NCBI RefSeq assembly: GCF_000189755.2
Contig: NZ_KI912183.1
Coordinates: forward strand, 2,718,255 to 2,782,254
Length of the DNA: 64,000 nucleotides
Source: Desulfotomaculum nigrificans DSM 574
Lineage (GTDB): Bacteria > Bacillota > Desulfotomaculia > Desulfotomaculales > Desulfotomaculaceae
Direction of reading: 5' to 3'
Shown here: piece after piece, positions 32,729-41,215 of the stretch
Layout of the letters: each line of letters starts with the position of its first letter
Position numbering within the stretch: position 1 is the first letter of the stretch
The notes under the pieces: generated by a model
What the model saw: only the letters and a program-made list of their open reading frames with translations
What the model was told of the DNA's origin: nothing
The model's database searches: none
Position numbers and translations under genes: made by a program

Positions 32729-33391
32729 TTGGGGGTGATTGCCATTATACCTTTAAAGGACAATATACCATCAAGAAGATTTCCTATCGTTACGGTAACC
32801 ATCATTTTACTAAACGCCCTGGTCTTTTTTTATGAACAATCTCTGGGACCATATGTTGATCAATTGATTATGACCTTTGGTGTAACGCCGGCCCATATAT
32901 TTGAATACAGTTTGACCGGGCAGCTGATTTTGCTTACCACAGCCATGTTTTTACACGGGGGCTGGATGCATTTTTTGGGTAATATGCTTTACTTATGGAT
33001 TTTTGGGGATAATGTGGAAGACCGGTTGGGCAGGCTCAGGTTTCTTTTATTTTATTTAATCACCGGCTATATTGCTACCATAGCCCATGTCTTCCATGAT
33101 CCTACCTCCACCTCACCCCTGATAGGAGCCAGTGGAGCAATTGCCGGGGTATTAGGCGGGTATTTTATTCTTTATCCCCATGCCAGAGTATTAACCCTGG
33201 TGCCGATATTTATTTTCATTTCCATTATCCATATTCCGGCCCTGGTGTTCCTGGGTTTATGGTTTTTACTTCAGGTCTATTACCAAACCATGAGTTTAGA
33301 AGGAGGGCAAACTGTAGCCTTTCTGGCTCATATAGCCGGATTTGCCGCCGGGGCTATTCTAGTTAAGGTTTTTCAAAAATATCGTTATTAA
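32729..33391 (+). CDS. Rhomboid family intramembrane serine protease
   Basis: The protein has six or more membrane helices. The catalytic serine lies in GASGAIAGVLGG and the histidine in FLAHIAGFAAG; HGGWMHFLGNMLYLWIFG is also diagnostic. It cleaves membrane-spanning substrates. The start is unclear: homologues begin at the equivalent of IIPLKDNIPSRRFP, here encoded by ATT at 32744, 6 nt after GGGGGTGA. The TTG at 32729 and GTG at 32735 lie upstream of, or overlap, that Shine-Dalgarno. I list the outermost start. Confidence 0.88.
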   Translation: MGVIAIIPLKDNIPSRRFPIVTVTIILLNALVFFYEQSLGPYVDQLIMTFGVTPAHIFEYSLTGQLILLTTAMFLHGGWMHFLGNMLYLWIFGDNVEDRLGRLRFLLFYLITGYIATIAHVFHDPTSTSPLIGASGAIAGVLGGYFILYPHARVLTLVPIFIFISIIHIPALVFLGLWFLLQVYYQTMSLEGGQTVAFLAHIAGFAAGAILVKVFQKYRY

Positions 33392-33497
33392 CTCTTTCAC
33401 AAAAAAACGGGAATTTTGTTGTACTAAGCAGGTTATCCTGATCTACTGGCGAATATATATTAAGACATATACCAGGACGCTGTTAGGAGATGCAACT

Positions 33498-33950
33498 ATG
33501 CTGATCAGAAAAGCTAAAATTTCCGATGTTGAGGATATACACAGTCTGATTAACCATTACGCCGCCGAGGGTCAAATGCTGGCCCGGGCCAGGACCACTC
33601 TTTATGAAGGTATTCGGGAATTCTCGGTGGTGGAAATAGACGGCAAATTGGTGGCGGCGGGTTCTTTACATGTACTGTGGAGTGATTTGGCAGAAATTAG
33701 GGCCTTAGCCGTGGCCCCTGAATATATAAGACAGGGTTTGGGGAAAAGGCTGGTACAAGCGTTTTTAGATGAGGCTCGGGAGTTAGAATTGCCTCAGGTG
33801 TTTGCCTTAACCTATAAACCCGAATTTTTTATGAAGTGCGGATTTCGCTTAATTAAAAAAGAGGATTTACCGCAAAAGGTTTGGAAGGAGTGCGTGAATT
33901 GCCCGCAGTTTCCTAACTGCGAGGAAAGTGCCATGATTATTGATCTCTAA
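33498..33950 (+). CDS. GNAT N-acetyltransferase, ArgA-like
   Basis: The 150-residue protein has the acetyl-CoA-binding motif VAPEYIRQGLGKRLV and a family-typical start, MLIRKAKISDVEDIHSLIN. The ending FMKCGFRLIKKEDLPQKVWKEC, with a CVNCPQFPNC cysteine cluster, matches short N-acetylglutamate synthase-like proteins of clostridia. It would acetylate glutamate for arginine synthesis if that assignment holds. GGAGATG precedes the ATG. It is monocistronic and no arg genes are adjacent. Confidence 0.8.
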   Translation: MLIRKAKISDVEDIHSLINHYAAEGQMLARARTTLYEGIREFSVVEIDGKLVAAGSLHVLWSDLAEIRALAVAPEYIRQGLGKRLVQAFLDEARELELPQVFALTYKPEFFMKCGFRLIKKEDLPQKVWKECVNCPQFPNCEESAMIIDL

Positions 33951-34093
33951 TTCCATATTTTGCATGACTTTATATACAGGGATATAGATAAAAACGTAGA
34001 AACAGTCATACCATCTCTTTTTTGAGTAATGTTGGTTGTGTCCTTTTAACCGGCTGTGGTAAAATGACTCTTGGTGTCAAGGGAGGGTTATTG

Positions 34094-34609
34094 ATGCGAC
34101 ATAGTTTGGCCGTTCTGGTATTAAATAAACCAGGTGTACTGGCCCGTATTTCGGGGTTGCTCAGCCGTCGTATGTTTAACATTGAGAGCATCGCGGCCGG
34201 TTATACCGAAGATCCCAACATCACCAGAATTACCCTGGTAGTACAAGGTGATGACCATATCCTTTATCAAGTGGTTAAACAGCTAAGCAAACTGGTAGAT
34301 GTCATAAAAATTCACGAATTGGCTGTTTCAGATTCCATTAGCCGGGAACTGGCCTTAATCAAGGTCAGGGCCAATGATGCCAGCCGCCGGGCGGATATCG
34401 TAAATATTGTTGATATCTTCAGGGCCAATGTGGTGGATGTGAACACCGAGACCATGGTCATTGAGTTAACCGGTACTGAGGAAAAAATTGATGCCCTGTG
34501 CAGTGTACTGCGGGAACATGGAATTGTGGAAATAGTGCGTACCGGTAAGATTTGTCTTGATCGCGGGCCGGGGGCGGCTAAAGATGGGCCTGACATTAGT
34601 CTGACATAA
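34094..34609 (+). CDS. ilvN: Acetolactate synthase small (regulatory) subunit
   Basis: The 171-residue protein starts with an ACT domain, HSLAVLVLNKPGVLARISGLLSRR, followed by the C-terminal IlvN/IlvH domain (ELALIKVRANDASRRADI). It confers valine feedback on the catalytic subunit IlvB, which is not adjacent here. The ATG at 34094 is preferred, 6 nt after GGGAGGG; the longer frame from 34022 lacks a Shine-Dalgarno and similarity. No T-box leader is visible. Confidence 0.9.
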   Translation: MRHSLAVLVLNKPGVLARISGLLSRRMFNIESIAAGYTEDPNITRITLVVQGDDHILYQVVKQLSKLVDVIKIHELAVSDSISRELALIKVRANDASRRADIVNIVDIFRANVVDVNTETMVIELTGTEEKIDALCSVLREHGIVEIVRTGKICLDRGPGAAKDGPDISLT

Positions 34610-34674
34610 TTTGCCCGTTTTTGGGTATATATTAATCATATATAAATAAGTATTGATGACAGGGGGTCCGGTAG

Positions 34675-34950
34675 GTGTCTCAGGCACAGGTTAAAAGAAT
34701 TATGATTAGCCTACCCGACAGTCTGCTGGCGGAAGTGGACGACATAGTGGAGGCAGAAAGAGTAAACCGCAGCGAATTTATCAGGGAAGCAATGAAGTTA
34801 TACATTGCTGAACGAAAGCGCCGCTTGTTGCGGGAACAAATGAAAAAAGGCTATTTGGAGATGGCAAAATTGAATCTGGCTCTGGCCATTGAATATCAAC
34901 GTATTGAAAATGAAGCCACTGGTTATGAGCTGGCCAAAGCGGAGGGATAA
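34675..34950 (+). CDS. mazE: MazE-type antitoxin (EndoAI), ribbon-helix-helix
   Basis: The 91-residue protein has an N-terminal ribbon-helix-helix (VKRIMISLPDSLLAEVDDIVE, NRSEFIREAMKLYIAE) and a helical tail that should wrap the toxin, like B. subtilis EndoAI. It starts with GTG after AGGGGG. Its stop abuts the toxin gene. It likely represses its own operon together with MazF. Confidence 0.9.
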   Translation: MSQAQVKRIMISLPDSLLAEVDDIVEAERVNRSEFIREAMKLYIAERKRRLLREQMKKGYLEMAKLNLALAIEYQRIENEATGYELAKAEG

Positions 34951-34956
34951 TTGCCC

Positions 34957-35307
34957 ATGCAAGTCCGGCGCGGAGATGTATTTTTTGCTGACCTAAGTCC
35001 AGTGGTTGGCTCAGAGCAGGGGGGCATCAGGCCGGTATTAGTGTTGCAAAATGATATAGGCAACCAATATAGTCCCACTACTATTATTGCCGCTATAACC
35101 TCCCAAATCGCCAAGGCTAAACTTCCCACCCATGTGGAAATTCAAGCTAAAACCAGCGGCTTGGAAAAGGACTCGGTGATTCTTTTGGAGCAACTGAGGA
35201 CCATTGATAAAAGCCGGTTGTTTGAAAAGGTATCATCATTAAACGACGAGCTTATGGAGCGGGTCAATAGAGCAGTGGAAATCAGTCTTGGCTTAATTGA
35301 GATATAG
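34957..35307 (+). CDS. mazF: MazF-type endoribonuclease toxin (EndoA)
   Basis: The 116-residue protein closely resembles B. subtilis Ndo[33 protein letters not shown], and a C-terminal EISLGLIEI. It cleaves single-stranded mRNA at short motifs. The ATG at 34957 gives the family N-terminus and length; a TTG at 34951 lies two codons upstream. GGAGGG lies at the mazE end, so translation is coupled. A terminator follows. Confidence 0.93.
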   Translation: MQVRRGDVFFADLSPVVGSEQGGIRPVLVLQNDIGNQYSPTTIIAAITSQIAKAKLPTHVEIQAKTSGLEKDSVILLEQLRTIDKSRLFEKVSSLNDELMERVNRAVEISLGLIEI

Positions 35308-35312
35308 TACAG

Positions 35313-35343
35313 AATACACTCCTTCAGCGGGGTGTATTTTTAT
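35313..35343 (+). terminator. Terminator of the mazEF operon
   Basis: AATACACTCC (35313-35322) pairs with the GGGTGTATT arm (35330-35338), with one T-G wobble near the loop, and is followed by a T run. Confidence 0.75.
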
Positions 35344-35420
35344 TAGGGTTCACTGCTTATGGTTATGCATAATATAAAAGACCAAGGGTTTGGCAAAGCT
35401 AATGTATTGGTGGGGATAAT

Positions 35421-36128
35421 ATGGCTCCTATTATTGGTATAACCAGTTCCTATGATCAGGAAGCTGGACGGATATTTCTTCCCCGTTATTACATTGATGC
35501 GGTGGCGGCCGCCGGTGGGGTGCCGATGGTGTTATCCGGCGTGCTTTCAGCAACTATGGTTGACCAAATTTTGGATTCCATAGACGGCCTGTTGCTATCC
35601 GGGGGAGTAGATGTGGATCCCTTGTTATTTGGAGAGGAACCGGAGCCCGGCATGGGGGAGATTTGCCCTGAGCGGGATCAATTTGAACTAAGTTTAAGCC
35701 GCCGGGCCTTGACTATGGATATGCCCTTGTTTGGTATCTGCCGTGGTATTCAAGTGTTAAATATTGCTGCCGGGGGGACTGTATTGCAGGATATAAGTAC
35801 TGCTGTTCAAAATCCTTTAAAGCACCACCAGCGTGCTCCTCGCTGGTACGGTACCCACACTATTAAAACCCTGCCCGGCAGTAAATTAGCTGCTATTTTA
35901 GGTGGTCAGATGGCGGTAAACAGCTTCCACCACCAGGCAGTGGGCCGGGTGGCAGAAGGGTTTAAAGTGACTGCCTGGTCTGCCGATGGTGTGGTGGAGG
36001 GAATTGAAAGCATTGAGCATAAATTTGTGTTGGGATTACAATGTCATCCGGAATGTATGTGGGAACATGACCAGCGTATTTTTGGCTTATTCAAAGCATT
36101 TATAGCCGCAGCCAAGATAAGTAACTAG
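35421..36128 (+). CDS. Gamma-glutamyl-gamma-aminobutyrate hydrolase family protein (peptidase C26)
   Basis: The 235-residue class I glutamine amidotransferase-like protein has the nucleophile elbow GICRGIQVLN and the catalytic histidine and glutamate in LQCHPEC. The PuuD-like N-terminus is PIIGITSSYDQEAGRIFLPRYYIDAV. It probably hydrolyses gamma-glutamyl bonds. GGTGGGG lies 6 nt before the ATG. The amidohydrolase gene follows after 21 nt, suggesting a two-gene catabolic unit. Confidence 0.88.
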   Translation: MAPIIGITSSYDQEAGRIFLPRYYIDAVAAAGGVPMVLSGVLSATMVDQILDSIDGLLLSGGVDVDPLLFGEEPEPGMGEICPERDQFELSLSRRALTMDMPLFGICRGIQVLNIAAGGTVLQDISTAVQNPLKHHQRAPRWYGTHTIKTLPGSKLAAILGGQMAVNSFHHQAVGRVAEGFKVTAWSADGVVEGIESIEHKFVLGLQCHPECMWEHDQRIFGLFKAFIAAAKISN

Positions 36129-36149
36129 TTGATTTAGGGGGCTTTAAAA

Positions 36150-37301
36150 TTGCTAGCCATAATAAACGGAACTATTTTAACCATGGCCGGTGCCCCTATC
36201 CCCAGAGGCACCGTGTTAGCAGATAATGGAAAAATTTTACAAGTGGGGCAGGATATTAAGGTACCGGTGCAAGCTGAAATTATTGATGCCACCGGTAAAA
36301 TTGTTATGCCCGGGTTAATTGATGCCCATACCCATGTAGGCATTATGGAAGAGATTTACCGGATTGAGGGGGACGACACCAATGAAACCACTGACCCGGT
36401 GACACCTCATCTGCGGGCCATTGACGCGGTAAACCCTCAGGACCTGGGTTTCCAAGATGCCCTGGCCGGGGGCGTTACCACGGTGGTGACTGGACCCGGC
36501 AGCGCCAATATTGTAGGTGGCCAAATGGTGGCCATGAAAACCCATGGCACTGTGGTGGATGAGATGATTATTCGTTTTCCGGCTGGCTTGAAATGTGCGC
36601 TGGGGGAGAACCCCAAGCGAGTTTATGGCAGTAAAAAAATGCCCGCCACCCGTATGGCCTCGGCGGCATTGCTGCGGGAAACACTGGCAGCTGCCCAGAT
36701 TTATCTGGCTAAACAGGAACAGGCCGGGACGGAAGGTGCTAAGGCCCCGGACCGAGATTTAAAACTGGAGGCGGTTGGCAGGGTATTGAAAGGGGAAATC
36801 CCATTACGGGTGCATGCTCACCGGGCTGATGACATCATGACGGCGGTACGTATTGCCCGTGAATTTAATGTTGATCTGGTGATTGAACACTGTACCGAGG
36901 GGCATCTAATCGCGCCCTGGCTGGCTAAAGCCGGTGTGAAGGCCGTGGTGGGACCAATTATCAGCAACCGGGCCAAAGTAGAATTAATGAATAGAAGCCT
37001 GGAGACAGCCATGGCCTTATTCCGGCACGGGGTACCCTTTGCCCTGATGACAGATCACCCGGTGGTACCAGTTAATTATCTAAGTTTGTCGGCTGCTCTG
37101 GCGGTTAAAGGCGGCCTGCCGGAGGAGGAGGCATTAAAGGCCCTTACCATTAACGCTGCTAAATTATTGGGTTTGGCGACCCGGATTGGTTCTCTTGAGC
37201 CGGGCAAAGATGCAGACATTATTGTGCTGGACCGAACCCTTCTTGATCCCCGGCATCGAGTGGAGAAGGTAATTGTAGGAGGGTGTCAAGTCATTAACTG
37301 A
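36150..37301 (+). CDS. Amidohydrolase, imidazolonepropionase-like
   Basis: The 383-residue protein has the amidohydrolase metal site: DAHTHVG, HAHRADD, IEHCTEGH and MTDHPV. A C-terminal composite domain, GSLEPGKDADIIVLD, completes the fold. The substrate is unknown; related enzymes hydrolyse cyclic amides or peptides. TTG at 36150 follows GGGGG by 8 nt. It lies behind the peptidase C26 gene, so the pair may act on the same nitrogen compound (inference). Confidence 0.85.
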   Translation: MLAIINGTILTMAGAPIPRGTVLADNGKILQVGQDIKVPVQAEIIDATGKIVMPGLIDAHTHVGIMEEIYRIEGDDTNETTDPVTPHLRAIDAVNPQDLGFQDALAGGVTTVVTGPGSANIVGGQMVAMKTHGTVVDEMIIRFPAGLKCALGENPKRVYGSKKMPATRMASAALLRETLAAAQIYLAKQEQAGTEGAKAPDRDLKLEAVGRVLKGEIPLRVHAHRADDIMTAVRIAREFNVDLVIEHCTEGHLIAPWLAKAGVKAVVGPIISNRAKVELMNRSLETAMALFRHGVPFALMTDHPVVPVNYLSLSAALAVKGGLPEEEALKALTINAAKLLGLATRIGSLEPGKDADIIVLDRTLLDPRHRVEKVIVGGCQVIN

Positions 37302-37335
37302 ATGTGAAATTTTTTCCAAAAAAATAGTTTTTTAA

Positions 37336-37363
37336 GCAGGAATTTGTTTATCTCCCGTCGAAA
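37336..37363 (+). promoter_or_regulatory. Candidate sigma-H promoter of spo0F
   Basis: GCAGGAATT (37336-37344), a 12-nt spacer and GTCGAAA (37357-37363) match the sigma-H pattern RnAGGAwww-N11/12-RnnGAAT at all but the last base. B. subtilis spo0F is transcribed by sigma-H, which supports the call. Confidence 0.5.
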
Positions 37364-37431
37364 CAAGAACAAAAATGGTAATATATTACTTTTATGGAAT
37401 GTTGTCACATATTGTCGGGAGGCGTAGAAAA

Positions 37432-37839
37432 ATGAAGGATGCCCTTGATGTATTGATGGTAGATGACCAGGTGGGGGTACGTTATCTACTGGAGATACTG
37501 GTTAAAGAATCAGGTCACAGAGCCCATACAGCTCAAAACGGGGTTGAAGCAGTGGAAAAGGTTCGGTCCATCAAACCTGATTTAGTGTTTATGGATGTGC
37601 GTATGCCCATTATGAATGGTTTAGAGGCGTTGGGAAAAATTAAAATGATTGCCCCACGCACACAGGTTGTCATGATGACAGCCTACAGTGCCGAGGATAC
37701 CGCAACCATTGCCCTACAAAAGGGAGCCCTGAAGTGTATGAGTAAACCCTTTGACGTGGAAGAAATTAAAGAGATATTGGAGAATTTTGCCTGGAATTGC
37801 CAACTCTATGAACAGGCCTGCCTGGAGAACTATGCCTGA
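37432..37839 (+). CDS. spo0F: Single-domain response regulator, Spo0F-like
   Basis: The 135-residue receiver-only protein has the acidic pair in VDDQ, the phosphorylated aspartate in VFMDVRMP, the threonine in MTAYSA, and the lysine in MSKPF. The lack of an output domain matches Spo0F, the phosphorelay intermediate in sporulation. The ATG at 37432 follows GGGAGG; the frame from 37375 has no Shine-Dalgarno. Other single-domain regulators such as CheY are less likely given the spore genes nearby and the candidate sigma-H promoter. Confidence 0.8.
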   Translation: MKDALDVLMVDDQVGVRYLLEILVKESGHRAHTAQNGVEAVEKVRSIKPDLVFMDVRMPIMNGLEALGKIKMIAPRTQVVMMTAYSAEDTATIALQKGALKCMSKPFDVEEIKEILENFAWNCQLYEQACLENYA

Positions 37840-37953
37840 CACTTTGCAGCGGGCCTAAACAAATAGAGTAATTTATTGTTTTTAGAAAAGGAATTTCTTA
37901 CGGCTTGTTGAAATATAATCTTATAATTGTTAGGTTAAATCTTATATTAAACC

Positions 37954-38050
37954 AATGGGGGGGCCCGGTGAGGCGGGCTGAGATAAGCACCCGATGAAGT
38001 GCTTGACCCTTTGAACCTGATCTGGTTAGTACCAGCGAAGGGAAGGTGGG
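37954..38050 (+). ncRNA. TPP (Thi-box) riboswitch
   Basis: The conserved cores GCTGAGA (about 37977) and CCCTTTGAACCTGATCTGG (38008-38026), with AGCGAAGGGAA at the 3' side, identify a thiamine pyrophosphate aptamer. It lies about 85-180 nt upstream of thiE. The terminator at 38069 makes transcriptional attenuation the likely output. Confidence 0.95.
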
Positions 38051-38068
38051 AAATATTGTTACTTAACT

Positions 38069-38100
38069 ATACCCATGGCTTCCCATGGGTATTTTATTTT
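38069..38100 (+). terminator. Terminator of the TPP riboswitch
   Basis: ATACCCATGG (38069-38078) pairs perfectly with CCATGGGTAT (38083-38092) around CTTC and is followed by TTTATTTT. It lies between the aptamer and thiE, so TPP binding should stop transcription here. Confidence 0.9.
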
Positions 38101-38133
38101 ACAACCATACTCAGACTTAGCGAGGTGAGAAAA

Positions 38134-38784
38134 ATGCCAAAGCCGATTCCCGATTATAGTTTATATGTTATTACCGGAGAAAGTTTTTCTAAAGGCCGCT
38201 CCACCGAAGATGTAATACGGCAAGCCATTTTGGGTGGGGCCACCGTTATCCAGTTAAGGGAAAAGGAATATTGCGGCAAGGAGCTTATCCGGGTAGGTAA
38301 ACTGCTGCGGGACATGACCAGGGAAATGGGAGTCACTTTTATTGTTAATGACCGGGTGGATGTAGCCTTTGCCGTGGATGCAGATGGTGTTCACTTGGGT
38401 CAAGATGATCTACCCATTGAGGTGGCCCGACAAATATTGGGGCCGGATAAAATTGTCGGCATATCCGCAGGAAATATGGATGAGGTCCTGGCAGCTCAGG
38501 CTCGGGGCGCTGATTACGTTGGTCTGGGACCGGTGTTTGCTACCGGAACCAAATCCGATGCCGGGGAGGCTGTGGGGTTGGATTTAGTTAAGCAGGTTTG
38601 CACCCGGGCAACCATCCCGGTAGTTGGTATAGGTGGCATTAAAGCCAACAATGCGGCTCAGGTGATTGAGGCAGGGGCTGCCGGGGTATCGGTGATAACC
38701 GCAGTGGTCAGTGCCGATGACGTCACCGAAGCAGCCCGGCAATTAAGACACCAAATAGATTTAGCCAAAGGATTAAAAGGATAA
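38134..38784 (+). CDS. thiE: Thiamine-phosphate synthase
   Basis: The 216-residue TIM-barrel protein has the ThiE motifs VIQLREKE, VNDRVDVAFAVDADGVHLGQDD, GADYVGLGPVFATGTK and VGIGGI. It joins the pyrimidine and thiazole moieties to thiamine phosphate. The ATG at 38134 follows GAGGTGAG by about 5 nt; a longer frame would run through the riboswitch terminator and is rejected. An IS607-type element now separates it from thiC. Confidence 0.94.
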   Translation: MPKPIPDYSLYVITGESFSKGRSTEDVIRQAILGGATVIQLREKEYCGKELIRVGKLLRDMTREMGVTFIVNDRVDVAFAVDADGVHLGQDDLPIEVARQILGPDKIVGISAGNMDEVLAAQARGADYVGLGPVFATGTKSDAGEAVGLDLVKQVCTRATIPVVGIGGIKANNAAQVIEAGAAGVSVITAVVSADDVTEAARQLRHQIDLAKGLKG

Positions 38785-38877
38785 TGTAAGTTAATTTTAT
38801 ATTTATGGAGGTTAGTAACAGCTACCTTATTTCCGACAAACCTTAACAAAACATGACAAATATAATATAATAAATTT

Positions 38878-39543
38878 ATGGAACTATTAACTATAAGCAA
38901 AGCGGCAAAGAAATTAGGTGTACATCCGAACAGCCTGCGCAACTGGGAGAAGCAAGGCTTGATTAAGCCTGTCCGTTTACCTGGCGGTCAGCGCCGGTAC
39001 TCCATGGACGAACTCAACAGGCTTTTGCAGTCCGGTCAATTAACTGATAGTCAAGAAGCAGTTGTGCTTTACGCCCGGGTATCCACTAAAAAGCAGGCCG
39101 ATGCGGGCAACCTGGACCGGCAGATGGAACGGTTGCGCCAATATGCCCGAGAACGCAAATTTAACGTCAAAGCGGAATTAACGGACGTAGCCAGCGGTTT
39201 AAACCAAAAACGCCGCGGTCTGACAAACGTGCTCAAGTTGGCCGAGCGGGGTGAGTACAAAAAACTAATTATCGAATATCCCGACCGGCTGGCCCGGTTC
39301 GGGTATTCGTACATTGAGCGGCATTTAAGGTACTGTGGCGTAGAAATCGCAGCCATAGCTGAAAAAGAGCCGGAAGACGCACAATCCGAATTGGTCAGGG
39401 ACTTATTGGCAATAGTCACGTCTTTTTCGGCCCGGCTGTATGGCGCCAGGGGCGTGAAGAAGGTCAGGCAGGGTTTTCGGGAACTGATAGCGGAGGCATC
39501 TCAAAGTGAAAAAACGGAAGAACAACAAGAAGAAGCCGACTAA
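38878..39543 (+). CDS. tnpA: IS607 serine recombinase TnpA
   Basis: The 221-residue protein joins an N-terminal MerR-like HTH (TISKAAKKLGVHPNSLRNWEKQGLI) to a small serine recombinase domain starting VVLYARVSTKKQ, with the nucleophile serine in ARVST, and RLARFGYSYIERHL. This order is characteristic of IS607 transposases. The C-terminus is acidic (KTEEQQEEAD). Its end overlaps tnpB by 38 nt. Both motifs look intact, so the element may still move. Confidence 0.93.
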   Translation: MELLTISKAAKKLGVHPNSLRNWEKQGLIKPVRLPGGQRRYSMDELNRLLQSGQLTDSQEAVVLYARVSTKKQADAGNLDRQMERLRQYARERKFNVKAELTDVASGLNQKRRGLTNVLKLAERGEYKKLIIEYPDRLARFGYSYIERHLRYCGVEIAAIAEKEPEDAQSELVRDLLAIVTSFSARLYGARGVKKVRQGFRELIAEASQSEKTEEQQEEAD

Positions 39544-41215
39544 GACTGGCGGCGGCATAAGCTGCACCGTCTGCGGCGAATTTTTTCCAGAGGTCTACCC
39601 TGCCTTCCGCTCTCAAAAGTGGAGCCGCGGGATGGAGGACCCATTAGACACCGAGATGCGGCTGTTCTGCTCCTGCACCCGCTGGGCCTTCAACCGGTTA
39701 CAGGAAGATAATTCCCGCCAAGAGCTAAAGAAGCAGGGTCAAGGAACATTCGGCATAAACTCCCGCTATTGCGACGACGCCATACTGAAGGCCAAAGCCG
39801 TAATTGAATCGCAAAAAGAGCTGCTTGAATTGGAGATCGAAGAAACAGAAGCAAAGTTAGCCCGTGCCAAGAAAAAACTCAGTTGGGCAGAAAAAGACCT
39901 GGACAGGGCTGTTAAAGCAAACAATCAGGCTAAAATCGAGGACTTTAAGCACACCGTACACGGCCGCAAAGCCAGGGTAAAAAAGCTGGCTGACAAGCTG
40001 GACGAGCTAAAGGTCCACCGGGACAACGGCACCATACCAAAAGTAATTTTCGGAGGCCGTTCTCTGTGGAAGCGAGTGTGCAGAGGCAGGGTTTCGAGAG
40101 AAGAATGGCGGCAGGCCCGGCAGGACAGGCTGTACGCCCGCGGCGACGAGACCAAAGGCGGCAACCCGAATCTCAAAATAAGCTGGCATAATGGAGAGTT
40201 CACCCTGTCTGTGACCATCTCTCACCTGTCCGAACAGAAAGGGACAGACAAGAAGGGTAGACCCATAATGACCAGGGCACCCCGGGTAACGGGCAAGCTC
40301 TGGCTGCCTGAGAAGCACCGGCAAAAAGTGCTGGAGTTGCTCTTATCAGGTGTGCCTTACACTGTGGAGCTAATCAAAGGTAGGGACAGCCGGTATAGGG
40401 TGCACATCACCTTTGCCGTTACAGCCCCCGTTTTAGTGACCAACCCCAACCAGGGTTACCTGGGTGCAGACACCAACCCCGACGGAGCAGCGCTGGCCAA
40501 CGTCGGTTACACCGGACAGCCCGCGCCCTGGCCGGAAGGTTTCACCGTACCCTATCCGAAAGCACTGCACAAATTCGCCGGGGAATTTCAGATAACCATG
40601 CACCCGAACGGGTTTCTTTACATCAAGGTACCCGAATTGTCCTACAGCCGGGGCTTCCGGCGCACGTACTTAATTGGCGTGCTTGCCAAAGTAGTGGTGG
40701 ACACAGCTAAAACTTTAGGCAAACCCATCGCTTTAGAGAGCCTGGACTTCGGCAAAGACCGTTTTGACACCAACCGGAAATTCAACCGCATGGCGGCCAA
40801 TTTTCCGTTCAAGAAGATGGTCGAGGCCGTCATCCGTAAAGCCTTCAAAGAAGGCGTCGGTGTAAAGCAAGTCTGGCCGGCGCACACGTCCACCATCGGC
40901 TATTACAAATACATGGAGCGTTACGGCATAATTATCCACCACGCCGCGGCATTAGTGATAGCCCGCCGGGCAATCGGTTTCAAAGAGTACATAACCAAAG
41001 AGTTAAAGCAGAAAGTTCAGGCCGTCAAAGAGAAGCTGAGTCAAAAGGTAAATTCCTTGCCTGGGGAAGGAAGAGGGATGACCCGAAAGGTGAAGCAACT
41101 CTTCAAGCGGCTGGACGGAAAGATTTCTGTACACAACGGTTTGACCCGTTACAAACAGGAATCGTTTCACTCTGTCTGGCATGACTTGAAACACCTTGCT
41201 TTATCAAGTAGGTGA
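39506..41215 (+). CDS. TnpB-like RuvC-fold protein lacking the zinc ribbon
   Basis: The 569-residue protein has RuvC-I GADTNPDG (D322) and RuvC-II ALESLDFGKD (E411). In the RuvC-III region the usual D-x-N-A-A is replaced by IHHAAALVIARR (H478/H479), and the CxxC zinc ribbon normally between II and III is missing. Residues 75-170 form a long coiled coil. An N-terminal CxxC...CxC occurs in a segment with MRLFCSCTRWAFNRL. Standard TnpB (~400 aa) is an RNA-guided nuclease; whether this variant cuts DNA is doubtful. It starts with GTG inside tnpA after GGAGG. Confidence 0.85.
   Translation: MKKRKNNKKKPTKTGGGISCTVCGEFFPEVYPAFRSQKWSRGMEDPLDTEMRLFCSCTRWAFNRLQEDNSRQELKKQGQGTFGINSRYCDDAILKAKAVIESQKELLELEIEETEAKLARAKKKLSWAEKDLDRAVKANNQAKIEDFKHTVHGRKARVKKLADKLDELKVHRDNGTIPKVIFGGRSLWKRVCRGRVSREEWRQARQDRLYARGDETKGGNPNLKISWHNGEFTLSVTISHLSEQKGTDKKGRPIMTRAPRVTGKLWLPEKHRQKVLELLLSGVPYTVELIKGRDSRYRVHITFAVTAPVLVTNPNQGYLGADTNPDGAALANVGYTGQPAPWPEGFTVPYPKALHKFAGEFQITMHPNGFLYIKVPELSYSRGFRRTYLIGVLAKVVVDTAKTLGKPIALESLDFGKDRFDTNRKFNRMAANFPFKKMVEAVIRKAFKEGVGVKQVWPAHTSTIGYYKYMERYGIIIHHAAALVIARRAIGFKEYITKELKQKVQAVKEKLSQKVNSLPGEGRGMTRKVKQLFKRLDGKISVHNGLTRYKQESFHSVWHDLKHLALSSR

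Noticed and set aside
34022-34093. Upstream start of ilvN and a possible T-box leader
   Set aside because: No ribosome site supports the upstream start, and no T-box sequence or specifier hairpin is visible.
37999-38133. Longer thiE frame starting upstream
   Set aside because: It would read through the riboswitch terminator; GAGGTGAG directly precedes the ATG at 38134, which gives the normal ThiE N-terminus.
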